Made by a program: the position numbers and the translations under genes. Shown here piece after piece: positions 38,882 to 49,814 of a stretch of DNA of 64,000 nt. A model generated the notes under the pieces. That model was not told the DNA's origin. It saw only the letters and a list, made by a program, of their open reading frames with translations, and did not search any database. Origin of the DNA: Acanthochromis polyacanthus (Eukaryota > Chordata > Actinopteri > Pomacentridae); NCBI RefSeq assembly GCF_021347895.1, contig NC_067132.1, positions 9,602,995 through 9,666,994 of the forward strand, given 5' to 3'. The number at the start of each line of letters is the position of its first letter. Position 1 is the stretch's first letter.

Positions 38882-39432
38882 TAGGGCTGGGCGATAAATC
38901 GAATTAATTCGATTAATTCGCCTTTTTAAAACCTGACGATTTGAAAATTTGTCAAATCGTAAAATCGAGGCGAGCTTAAATATATAACAATACAGATTCT
39001 TCTTCTGCCTTTCACGACTTGTGCACTGGCGGTTGCTTCCACCTCTTATCTCCTTCCGCCAAAACACTCACATTCCCGTCACGGCGGACAACAGCAGACG
39101 AAGAGTTGGTCGCAAGAAAAGGGCCTCATGTTACATCGATTCTATGGAAGTGGTTCGGCTTTGACAAGACTGACACAGAGCAAATTACAGTCATGTGCAA
39201 GGTTTGCAAAAGTACTGTGAAAAGTAGCAGCACAACTAACCTCTTTCAGCACCTCCGGCAGAGGCATCCTAAAGAATGGGAAGAGTGCTCGCAGCTACGG
39301 GAGTGCGGCATGGCTAGCACTAGCCATAGCAAACAGACCGCAAAGAAACAACAAAAATTGATTAAAATTGTAATCGTTCAAGATGACTAAAAAAATCGAG
39401 ATTTTATTTTTTGGCCATATCACCCAGCGCTA
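38882..39432 (+). mobile_element. hAT element, internally deleted (551 bp)
   Basis: The ends are TAGGGCTGGGCGATA and, on the reverse strand, TAGCGCTGGGTGATA, a 15-bp inverted repeat with two mismatches. The flanks are identical 8-bp duplications CCATGAGG at 38874-38881 and 39433-39440, the hAT signature. Inside is only the N-terminal BED-finger part of a transposase, so this is a deletion derivative that needed transposase in trans. Confidence 0.93.
39019..39390 (+). pseudogene. hAT transposase N-terminal fragment, BED zinc finger
   Basis: The frame keeps a full BED-type finger: aromatic WKWFGF upstream, CKVC (Cys codons 39196 and 39205), then HLRQRH (His codons 39250 and 39265). BED fingers bind transposon ends in hAT transposases. 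The fragment is about 120 codons against 600 or more in full transposases. The RNase H-like catalytic domain and the dimerisation tail are absent, with the deletion joining the linker directly to the right end. No ATG opens the frame: the expected start just before ADEELVARKG reads TTGTGC and ACA codons instead. Expression as protein is therefore doubtful. Confidence 0.85.
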
Positions 39433-39440
39433 CCATGAGG

Positions 39441-39751
39441 ACAAAGTTTCACCAGGACATACCAAAATTAGGTCATTACAAGACACTGTGAGGATACATG
39501 CATACAAAAAGGAAGCTGTAAGACTACAGATTCAGACACATACACACATGATTATGACAACAACATTTCTGTTTTTTCACATGGTCGATATAGTCCATAA
39601 ACCGTCATCTAACCCTTACCCATAACCTTACAACTATGCTGTACTTTAATGCATTTGCGTTCCCACATGGCAGCATTGGGTAACTTTTGTTGACTCTAGT
39701 AATTTGTCATGTCGTGTCTTTCTGTACATTCATCAATTTTCTTTTGCATAT
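39441..39751. other. Unique intron sequence
   Basis: Nothing recognised. Confidence 0.5.
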
Positions 39752-41095
39752 CCAGAGTTCTCAGTGGCAGCAGACTAAGTGGGGCATTCCAGACATCCCT
39801 CTGCCCAGCAACATTTTCCAGTTCCTCCTGAGGGATCCTGAAGTGTTCCTTAGCCAGATGAAATATATAATCCCTCCAGTTACTTTCGGGTTTGCGCCGG
39901 GGTCTTCTTCCAGTCAGACATACCTACAATACCTCCAAAGGAAGGAGTCCTGCAGACATCCTAATCAGATACCTCTCTGTTCAGCGTGAAGGAGCAGCGA
40001 CTCCCTCTGGATGTCTGAACTTCTCACTCATTCTCAAAGGCAGAGGCCAACAACCCTACATTACCCAGAGTTCACATCCTTAGATAAGGTTGTGGATGTC
40101 AGTCAACTGGTAAATCAAGAGGTTCACCTTTTGGCTCAGCTCCCTCTTCACTGGTCAAGAACAAAGCCAGTACTACTACTGACACCGGACCAGTCCGTCT
40201 GTCCATCTCACACTCCATTTTCTCATCACTCGTGAACAAAATCTAGCGATACTTAACCTTCTTCACTTGGGGAAGAAACCCCAACCCAGAAAGAACAATC
40301 CATCAGTTTTCAGCAGAGAACCATGACCTCTGATTTGAAGGTGATGACTCTCATCCGAGCCGCTACACTGGAAAAAAATCAAAACAAGAAAAAAAAACGC
40401 ATTTCAAGGAACTTTTACCTTGAAATAAGTGAAAAAATCTGCCAATAGAACAAGTGAAAAATGGCTTTGTAAGATTTCCTGAAATAAGATGTGATATTTA
40501 GAATACTGAGATCTTAAAATTTGCTGGGAAAACTTATTTTAAGCTATATTTTACCAGGATTGTCAAACTTAGGTGTCTTTAAATAAGTCAGATATGCTTA
40601 AAAAAATTGCAGTTTCTCACTCAAAAATAGATTTTTGCTTTCATGTAACCTTCTAATTTGAAATGTATTAAACTTATTTTGAGAGGTTTTTTTGTAAAAT
40701 ACAACTCAAAACAAGATAATTTCAAGATTTTTTGACTTAACAAGATATTTAAGATGCATTGTCTTAAAACAAGTCCCTCCATCTTACTGAAATGTCACTT
40801 GCTAAGTGAATTCATCTTAAATCAATGGAATGAGACATTTTGACTAAAAACAAGACAAATAGACTTGGTAAGATTATGAGTTTTTGCAGTGTAAGCACTT
40901 GGCTGCAAAGTGTCCCAATATGTGCTAAAGGTCTTCATATACATCATATGGTAAAAACAGAGATGCAGCTCTGAAGTTTCAAAAATGGACACCCTCCTGA
41001 CAACACTTGCACTTTGAGATCCTATCCATGATAAACAGGATTGGAGAAAAGGTGCAATCTTGAAGGAGTCCAACATATACTGTAACAGACTGGAC
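39752..41095 (-). mobile_element. LINE reverse-transcriptase relic (RTE-like), split by a MITE
   Basis: On the minus strand I recognise the common fish LINE ORF2 sequence from just before the polymerase active site to near its C-terminus. The region of the FADD box (near 40931-40960) is degenerate. The following segments correspond to the MVLSRKR...PQVEEFKYLG-like part, the VNK/ERE-like thumb (complement of TTTTGGCTCAGCTC near 40130), and the C-terminal arginine-rich stretch. Frameshifts and stops are many. The two halves (40892-41095 and 39752-40365) join continuously once the 40366-40891 MITE is removed. Clade assignment is from memory and tentative. Confidence 0.75.
40366..40891. mobile_element. 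TA-flanked MITE inserted in the LINE relic (526 bp)
   Basis: Ends are CACTGGAAAAA and, on the reverse strand, CACTGCAAAAA, with TA at both borders (40364-40365, 40892-40893). The body is AT-rich and repeatedly uses CTTGTTTTAAG-like and AACAAGA-like words, with no coding. It resembles a widespread fish MITE beginning CACTGCAAAAA. The inverted repeat is short, so the superfamily is uncertain. It interrupts the LINE sequence exactly, which fixes both borders. Confidence 0.75.
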
Positions 41096-41711
41096 ATGTA
41101 ACCTCATGTGGAAAAAAAACAGGTTGACACATTGAAGAGTGAGTTCTTTTCTTATTCATCTCAACAAGCCTTACTTTACCCGATACTTATTTTAATTTCA
41201 GCCTTAACAAAACACCCAAGCACAAGATTTTTGACTCTTACAGGCAACAAATAAGCTTCACAGGCCAGACACTCACAAGATTGCGAACATATAAAATAAT
41301 GCACACACATTTATGATGGCTGTAGAGAGGGTTCTTTGTGTGTCCTGTGGGAGTGTCAGCAGTGGGTGAGGCCACACACAGACTCAGTGTGAGAATCAGG
41401 GCTTTTACAGTGTAATGGCCTTCAAACAAGAAAGCCAGACAGAGTGACTGATAGAAGACAATACAGAATGTCACATGACACTTCCTTCCCTGTGCAAAGA
41501 CAGACATTTACACTAATGCATGTATACAGGACAGGGCTTCTGGCACAACAGAGCAATAATATCCCAAACCATCTAATGTGTGCACATATGTGGCTGTGTG
41601 TACGCTGATGGATGAGTGTCTTCAGAGATAAATGGGTGCCTATTATTTGTGCCTTTTATAGGCAAACTCCCCGCTGACTTCAGAATGGAAGTAGCGTGCC
41701 GTCTTCCTCCA

Positions 41712-41747
<36 letters not shown>

Positions 41748-42387
41748 AACACACACACATTCACATAACGAGCTACAACTGAGGGGCCTTAGGCTGTGGC
41801 ACATCTGTTGTAGAAGAGACATAAGGCATTCATGCAGGGACTCTCAAGATTTTCCATAATACCACACTCACACATACTGTACACACAAACACACACGCAC
41901 TCTACACACACACACATACACACTCACTGCATGTGATGAATGAGCTCTTTTAAAACACAAAGGAAGAGGGAAGACATAGTAGTGAAGGGGTCTTATGACA
42001 GTCTTACCTAAAAATCCCTTCTGGATAAAACCATGGCTGCTCACAAAGACACACTGAGACACATTCTCTTAAATTGGCCCAGTGACCTTCAGATACCCTC
42101 TATAATGAATACAGCTTTTAGTATTCTTGACTTCAAGTGCAGGCAGAGGACAGAATATGATGGCGACAGAGGAACTTTGTCTGCTTAAGACAGAGAAAAT
42201 CCTTTATACACACAATGAGTCTCTATGGTCTTATGATTTGGTTAGTTGGATTTTTTTTTTCCATTTAAATATTTACGGTATATGTGCTCTTTGTCTATGG
42301 CAAACTTTTGTTTTGATCAGATTCCACTGCATCAACTGTTTATTATATGCATCATTAGCACAGCTAATAGTAGATGGAAGAGGTTGG
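41096..42387. other. Unique intron sequence with CA runs
   Basis: No gene recognised. CA-rich stretches lie at 41712-41759 (listed) and loosely at 41879-41921. Confidence 0.5.
41712..41759. repeat. (AC)n microsatellite
   Basis: Pure to 41744, then ATAA and more AC. Confidence 0.93.
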
Positions 42388-42560
42388 GGCAAGTCGAGTG
42401 GTTAGGGCGTATACCACGTGGTTACAAATGCCTTTAGCTGTGAGGTTTTGGCTCAGCTCTCAGTCATTTCTCTATTCTCTTTCCTATTTCCTACATATTA
42501 GCCTCATTTTATGTCTGCTTTCTACTCCCACTATGTCATGAAGACAAAAATGTGAAAATA
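42388..42560 (+). repeat. tRNA-derived SINE relic
   Basis: AAGTCGAGTGGTTAGGGCG matches a tRNA A-box region. A degraded anticodon and T-arm section follows (GTGAGGTTTTGGCTCAGCTC in place of a GGTTCGA-type B box). The body CATTTCTCTATTCTCTTTCC is a pyrimidine-rich section seen in common fish SINEs. The tail is not clear. Confidence 0.5.
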
Positions 42561-42647
42561 ATAGTAACAATAATATATTATCAGAGTGGTTGGTGCAGCT
42601 AGAAGGCTGTTTGGGTCTGCTAAGGTTAACTGGTGATTCTGAATCAG

Positions 42648-42830
42648 TCACAGGTGCGAATGTGAGTGTGTTTGGTTGTGTGTCTCTCTGTGTGGCCCTG
42701 TGATGGACTGGTGACCTGTCCAGGGTGCCCCCTGTCTTCACCCAAAGTCAGCTGGGATAGACTCCAGACCCCTGCGACACTACAGAGGTTAAAGCTGTGT
42801 ATAGATAATAAATGGATGGATATTACAGGA
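42648..42830 (+). mobile_element. SINE 3' half (same family as 46971-47336)
   Basis: GACTGGTGACCTGTCCAGGG followed by GTCAGCTGGGATAGACTCCAG and an AATGGATGGAT tail match, on the other strand, the right half of the full-length copy at 46971-47336. The tRNA-like head is missing, so this copy is 5'-truncated. Confidence 0.8.
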
Positions 42831-43065
42831 TAAATCCCCAGACTAAAAATGTCTAAAAACCCCAGTCTCAAATCTAGAAAACACATTGTCATATATAACA
42901 AAAACCAGCAGCAGTTCCACATAGGAAGCTGCAACTAACTAACATTTGTCATTTGCACTCGAAAAATGAAAGAAAAGATTCACAAAATACATTTTCTGTT
43001 GATAATTTTCTTGTTCCATTGACTAATCCGCTGTATTCTACAGAAACTGTGTTAGTAGCAGCAAA
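42831..43065. other. Unique intron sequence
   Basis: Nothing recognised. Confidence 0.5.
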
Positions 43066-43699
43066 CAGGGCTGCACGATATTGGATATTGGACATTACAA
43101 CATTTAGTATTTCTTGACGACATCATCAGATGATTTTAATTATTTTTTGGAAAGAATTAATCATTCTAGAATGATTAAGGGGATTTTCAAGGGAGTGAAG
43201 AAAATACAAAGAAAGAAAAGAAAAAACTAATTTAAAAGAGGCTGAAAAAGCCATTTGGACCCTTTGTAATATGGTGTAACACTGACAAAGTCATATAAAG
43301 CAGTTTGTTTACTTTGTGATTCGCTATCTCATGTTACACTAACAACTGCAAAACGCTGCAGAAAATGTAGCTGTCAGAATCACCTTTTCTGTAGTCAAAT
43401 TATTTCTTTATGCAACCAAACAAGTGCTTATCACCTTTTTCTTGCTCATTTTCTCGCATGTGTTGCAGACTAGATGTCAACAAACTCTGTGTTTTGTAAT
43501 GGAGCAAATGTTCTATTAGACAGACCTCTCTTGTCGGCCAGTCATGAGAAAATGTGAATCCCATGCATTTCCTTTTTGTATCAAAAATTGTTGTAGCATG
43601 ATGTGATTAAGTAATTTGCCTTACTCTGCATCACACATCTTGCAGTGTGACTGTTACACACATTGCAGTGTCAATACTGAAACGATATGTGAAGCCTAG
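43066..43699. mobile_element. Probable hAT non-autonomous relic
   Basis: The left end CAGGGCTGCACGATATTGG is a known teleost hAT terminus. The right end reads, on the reverse strand, CTAGGCTTCACATATCG, a decayed counterpart. A clear 8-bp duplication was not found and the interior is non-coding. The right border is the weaker one. Confidence 0.5.
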
Positions 43700-46600
43700 T
43701 AGCATTAGCATCATTGAGTGAAAAATAAACTATATTATTTGTGTAAAAAAAAGACTATGTTTAAAAAAAATGCAACTACTGCTTGACTTGACTTTTTCCT
43801 AGCTGAACATATCAAAAAGTGTTTGACAGTCAACTGACCAGCAGTTGTGCAAGAGGAGAACATACGGCGGTTCAGCATGTCTGTAAGCCTCCAGTATTTT
43901 AGCAGAGCAGGACATAATCTGAAGAGGTCTTTAGCCTTTTCTCATGAGAAAAGAGGCAATGAGAGCACACAGTCATGGTGTTAGGACGGATTCTGCTCTC
44001 TGTCTGCTACAATATGCCCGTCTAAAGCTCTCCAAACCAGGCTTAGCTTCCTGGCCCTGGCACCACGTCCCTCCTTCTCCCTGCCAGTGTCAACTTCAGC
44101 TCGGTTGAGTGCCAGCTGCCAACGCCAGACTCAGCTTAGCTTGTGGCAAAGCCTGCGCTCCTCTACTCCACACTCTCAACATCATCGCTTCCTTCCTACC
44201 AAGGCTTGGATGTCAGTTATGTCCCTTCCTTTGTTCATTGTTCTGTCTTGCTAGACACAATTCATTGTCCTCTTTGCCTTCAGTGTGTATTTCCAGCTTG
44301 GTATGGTGAAAAGGCGTTGGCTGAGTCACTTCGTAAGTTATTAAAAAGTATTCTTTGGAGCTGTCTTGTCATTGCACTCCATGTTGTTGCAGCAAAAGCA
44401 ACGCCTCTTTTTCATTTCAGATAAATTAAGTGTGTACATCTACAGTAAGTATGTTTTTGGCAGCTCAGCTCATGTGTATGCAGAGCTGATTCACCAAATC
44501 CTTCTGCTATTAGCCCCTGGACCATACTCACATCTATACTAATTACTGCAGAATTTAAATCCACACACCGCTCAAACTGCCTAACTACCCTGGTATATAT
44601 CATATACCCTGTAATAAATTAACCCAGTCTAAAACAGAGCTTTGCCTTCCAACATCTATTTGAGAGCCAATTTTCAGACACAACCTTGGAGTGACTTTGG
44701 ATCTGTGAGGGTAATTATATATGGTTCCGAGAGAAGTAGTCAAGTGTTGAAAACAGCCGCTCACGGTCTGGGGACTCTTGAGACAAAAGCTACAGAGGAA
44801 TACTTGTCATGCAGAAGAGACACTCGCTTGGTTTAACAAGTAGTTGAGAGGCAGCGGGGTGAGAGGGAAATAGGTCTATATTCAGAAGAATAAGCAATTG
44901 ATGGTAGATTGAAGTTTTCTGTTTAAGACTGTGGTTTCTGTTGAACTGGCGGTGACTTTGTATAAGTAATTTCCTTGCAGGCAATCACAGGTTTAGAGAC
45001 ACATGGAGAATGCACTGTTGCCCCCAAGAGGCAAGGTAGAAAAGACTAACACGTGGAGAAGATGACTTCTTCTGAAAAAGGCCAAACTTACAGCGTGCAC
45101 ATAATGAGACAATAAAAACAAATATCAAATAATATTCATCTAGTTTCAAAGTGGAAACCAGGCCATTGTCTGCTCCTCTGTCTGATGCCAGTGGATTCTG
45201 TGGGTGTAGCACTCGCCACATTGCAGAGGAAAATGCCTCCTTTGTTATATTAGCGCTCCTAGGTACACCCCTCCAGGGGTCTTCAGGAGGCCAGCAGGAT
45301 CCCAGTAGGGGGCCTGTATCTGTCACCTCAGTTTAGGGCCTGTCTCATGGCGGCTGACCCAAATCAGCCCCCCGGGGGAATGCCGGGGTCCTCCACAAGA
45401 CTCCACCACTGCAGATAATAGGCTTGTTTGGCAAAGTATCCAGACACTGGAACCAAAGCAGCCCTGACAGCTGTCAACCAGAACCAACATCCTCCTGCAT
45501 GACACACGCAAATACAGAGGATGGAAGTGAGTGTCTGTACCGGAGTACGTCTCTGCCTGTGTGAGGATGTGTACGGTTGTTTTTACTCGATAGGTGCTTT
45601 AATGTGTACACATTGCTTTGGCGCAGCCTATCCACAGCTTTGGTTAAACAGCCTGGCATTTCCAGACAGTATTCAGGCGGCCCGACGCCATGTCAGGACC
45701 AATTTGGCGCATCGACAGAAATCTCTTCCTGCAGGGGAGCTGTCATGGAGGAGAAATCAAAGACACTTACGTGACTTGCTGGATTGCCCCCGAGCTGAGA
45801 GACAAGCTTGGTGACATGACCTGATTTCACCAGTTTTACAGAAAACCATGGCAGAAGATGGAGGAGTTGCCTGCTGCTTTGCAATATGGAGTAATATCAT
45901 TCTTACCCCAGGCACAGGGATGTGTATGTCATACTGCATATGCTGTACAGCTGAAGCTCTAGTTTTGTCAACAAAAACACAACAGGAAGACTAATGTTCT
46001 CCTTACTGGTGCCCCAGCAGGTCTATAACAGCAGGCTCAGCAGATTCAGAAGACACTGGTGTTACCAAAAGTTCAAGAACACATGCCGACCTTCTCAGAC
46101 TGTCCTTGTTCCTTCTTCAGACATGACCTGGATGAATGAGAACCTACACAGACATCTTTGTTACATTCTTTTGTCACATTATGATAATATGTGACTATTT
46201 CAGATACTCTAATCTAAAGACATTCTCCTAGTAAAAGTAAGAGCTACAAAATACAAACACATTGCTTATGAAACATCTTTGTTTAATTCTTAGTTTCTTC
46301 AGTTTGGTTAGTCTACATTATCAGTATCAGCGCCAACAAAGGAGCACACGAGTCGGTACCACAGACGGACACAGCTTTAGAGAGGTATTTTCTTTTTTAC
46401 TCACACACATTTGACCCCATTCAACATTCAGTTCTGAAAGTCTGACAGCAATTGCATTGTTTTTTTAAACATGTCACAATAACAACCTCTGTGGGGTTAC
46501 TTTGTAATTCTGTGCATGTTTTATTCAGATAATTTTCAAGTTTCTATAGTATTTCTTAATTGATACAATACAGTTATTAAGTTAATTATTCAGTGTGTCA

Positions 46601-46960
46601 TGCTCTAGACCTGCACAATATAATGTTTTAGAGCACTATGAGGGCTGCATATGTAATAGTCAAATCACTAGAAGTGCAATGGAAGTGAGGTAAGGCAAAT
46701 TAGCTGAAACGCAGAAAGCAACAAGTTTATTTTCTGCTTGATAAAAAAGAAAATTTGCACAGTTCTCATTTCTCATTACTAATCTACAAAAGAAGTCCGT
46801 GTGAGAGAGGAAATAACTTGCTCCAATTAAAGGGGAAACAATGAGTTTTTTAAAATTCTTTCACATGACACTGAGTTTGTTAATGTGTTGGCTCCACATG
46901 TGCACAGAAAAATGAGCGAGGAGAAACACTGAAAAGGAAGATTTTATATTTAAAAGGGAA
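43700..46960. other. Unique intron sequence
   Basis: No gene or classified repeat recognised. Bases 44010-44180 and 45150-45800 are relatively GC-rich and repeat-free. Open frames there lack exon signals and domain similarity. Confidence 0.45.
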
Positions 46961-46970
46961 TAAATAAACA

Positions 46971-47336
46971 TCCATCCATCCTCTATACACCGCTTTATCC
47001 TCATTAGGGTCGCGGGGGGTGCTGGAGCCTATCCCAGCTGACTCGGGTGAAGGCAGGGGACACCCTGGACAGGTCACCAGTCTGTCACAGGGCTACATAT
47101 ACAGACACACAATCACACTCACATTCACACCTATGGACAATTTAGAGTAACCAATTAATCTCAGCATATTTTTGGACTGTGGGAGGAAGCCGGAGCGCCC
47201 AGAGAAAACCCATGCATGCACAGGGGGAACATGTAAACTCCATGCAGAAAGATCCCAGGCTCAGGCCGGTATTTGAACCAGGGATCTTCTTGCTGCAAGG
47301 TGAAAGTGTTAACCACTAGACCACTGTGCAGCCCAG
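46971..47336 (-). mobile_element. Full-length tRNA-derived SINE
   Basis: On the minus strand it begins CTGGGCTGCACAGTGGTC with A-box TCTAGTGGTTA and B-box-like GGTTCAAATACC. It continues through GGCTTCCTCCCACAGTCC and GGTGACCTGTCCAGGG, and ends in a GGATGGATG tail at 46971. Flanking TAAATAAACA (46961-46970) and TAAATACACA (47337-47346) form a 10-bp target duplication with one mismatch. I recognise the body as an abundant vertebrate/teleost repeat. Placing it among V-SINE-like families is tentative. Confidence 0.85.
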
Positions 47337-49091
47337 TAAATACACAGCTTGGAAATATTTTGGATACAGAAAGGATGACACTGACCCAAAACAGGTACTT
47401 TATCAGTGTCGTGCAATTGTTGCCACCAAATGAGGCAACATGGTTAGATTTTAAAGCCATCAAAAACAAAAAATACATGTTTCTGATGCCTTTGTTGTAG
47501 TATCTGAAAAAAGTTCCAAATAGCATTTTTCCACTTTTAGAAATACACAGGGGGGAGGGTTTGTTTGTTTGTTGCAGATGCACCGACAAAATCATCACGA
47601 GTTGTTCTCTGGTTCTTCACAATATATATTACAGAAAAACAAAATATCACAATGTCAGTGTGTTCCAAAAGCATGCACATACAAAAACCTAGAGAACATA
47701 TGCTCACAAGACACCAAAATACACAGCTGCACTGATGACAGACATGTTGAACAAATGCTACCAGCATTACACTGCAAACAAACAACTCCTCTGGATTGTC
47801 CCTTTACAAACTCTACAAATAGACACTGAAAAGCCTGCCTTCCTGACGCACAGCTCAGGTTTCTTATAATCATTCATCCAGAAGACTTTTTCACATAATA
47901 AGGACATAGTGTCACCCTCAAATCTTTACATAAAAAGCAATGAAACATAAAAGAGTTCACAATGTAAAAACAGGCTTTTTTTAATCTAAGGAGCCAGTAA
48001 ACCTGCCTGCCTTTCTATCTAATTGTAATGTACTTGAGTGTAAATGTGCACACAGAAATAAGATTACAATTTTACATCACTCTTTTGCTCGCAAAGATTA
48101 TTTCCACATGGTAAAAGCAGGCTATTGTCTCACATGGCGATCAAAAAAAGGAAGCTGACCGACAAACAATGGGCTACACCGAGCAGTTCCCCACTGCAAG
48201 GGCATGTAACTGCTTAAATGGGAAGGAGGGAGTTGCTGAAAAAAAAAAGAACAACAGCGCTCAACAAATCTTCCCAGAGTAAGTGAAGTTCAAAAACTGG
48301 GAACCGAATAAACAAGCAACAACAGACAATAAATCCAAAGCCCCAGAGGAAAATGAAATGAAAAACTGCTTGCTGCCGCCCACAAGTCTCTCAGCAGAGG
48401 AGCGGAGGTGAGGATAAAATCCGCCAGTACACTGAGTCTTTCAGGACGCAGAGCTGACTCCGGTCCTTACAGGCTAATTACAGCTTACGACAACCAAGAG
48501 TGCTTCTGTCAAGATGTAAGTGTGGATATGTGTGACTCTGTATGTGTAAGAGCTAAGCATTATTTTGTCTTGAGTGTTCTTTTACTGTCTCTGTATGAGG
48601 TGAAGGCATTTGCACTTGGCCGGGAGACGTTCCGGTGTGAGTGTGCATGTGCAAGCAGGTGTGTTTGGTGTGCATGTGCAATTTCAACAGCAGTAACGCC
48701 TTTCAGAGTTCAAGTATATAACCATATATTTGGCTTAATCTGAGTGTCACTCTGAGAACATGCGTCAGTTTAAAGGGATTTCTTCTTCGCGGCAGAAAAG
48801 GCCTTGCCGGCTGACAGAGAACCAAAAAAACTGTCATACATTCATACATCCTTGCAGTTTTCGCCTCCCTCTGTCAGAGAGGTAAGGTGTGCTAAAACAG
48901 GGTTATCAAAGTCAGCTACACCACATTTGCAACCACTGTGCACTCCAGGGTGTGGTGATTGTAGATTAGCTGAAGATTAGGAACAAAGCAGGCCTGCAAA
49001 ACAAAACATCAATCCAGTCGGCAATGTTGCAAAAATAATCCTTTCTCAGATGAACCATGTCTCTATCAATAGCCATGAGCTTAACGTTCCA

Positions 49092-49106
49092 CCACCAGGG
49101 GGCAGC
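49092..49106 (+). promoter_or_regulatory. CTCF-like motif
   Basis: CCACCAGGGGGCAGC is a full match to the vertebrate CTCF core consensus. Occupancy cannot be judged from sequence. Confidence 0.5.
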
Positions 49107-49614
49107 AGCTGGGGTAATGGAACCTGGAAACGGTCTCAGTTTTAGCACATATCACAATGTTTCTGCAGCCATGGGAAATGATAAAAGTTAATAACTAGTT
49201 TGCAGTGTTAGTAATGAGCAATAGCACATGTTGTAACTCAATTCAGCAAAACAGATATAAAACTGTTACACTTGGAAGAGGAATTACTGTTAATTTCAAT
49301 GGAGTTTTTATATTTAAACATTAAGAGAATGTTTGTAGCTGCATATTCTCTGCTGTTGCCTATAGAAATGCCAGCTTTATCACGCAATATTGTAAAAATC
49401 AAACTAGGCTCAATGGAAGATCTATTAACATATCCAGGAACTACTGCTCAAGTCAGATTAATCCTAACAATGGGTGTAAAGATGGACAGAAAATGTAGAA
49501 TAAATAGAGTTCGCAAAGTGCCAAGTGAATGCATTACACTGTCTGAGAGACGATGGTGAAACACAGCCAGCCAGACACTCTTCAATCTATGCCAAAAGAG
49601 GCTTCCTTCACTCA

Positions 49615-49649
<35 letters not shown>
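49615..49649. repeat. (AC)n microsatellite
   Basis: A 35 bp CA run with one imperfect unit at the left. Confidence 0.93.
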
Positions 49650-49651
<2 letters not shown>

Positions 49652-49702
49652 ACAGACAAACAGAGTAATTAGTCTTTGATTTCCCTCGGCAGTGTTCTGG
49701 TA

Positions 49703-49714
49703 CCAGGGGGCAGC
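49703..49714 (+). promoter_or_regulatory. CTCF-like half motif
   Basis: CCAGGGGGCAGC matches the right part of the core, but the two bases before it (TA) are not the preferred ones. It has the same orientation as the site 600 bp upstream. Confidence 0.3.
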
Positions 49715-49800
49715 TGCTGGGACCCTGCTTTAGCCTTGGCTAATTTCACTCACGGCTTGATCTCGACCCAGCACAGGTGCCCACTTGGCACCCAACCACC

Positions 49801-49814
49801 GTTACCATGGTAAT
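49801..49814 (+). promoter_or_regulatory. RFX X-box-like palindrome
   Basis: GTTACCATGGTAAT is one base from the perfect X-box palindrome GTTACCATGGTAAC bound by RFX factors. It sits in a repeat-free GC-moderate block (49660-49900). Confidence 0.4.

Noticed and set aside
45150..45900. Cluster of open frames on both strands as an exon group
   Set aside because: Frames overlap on all strands without bounded splice sites, and no residue pattern matches PAR-3 or any family I know.
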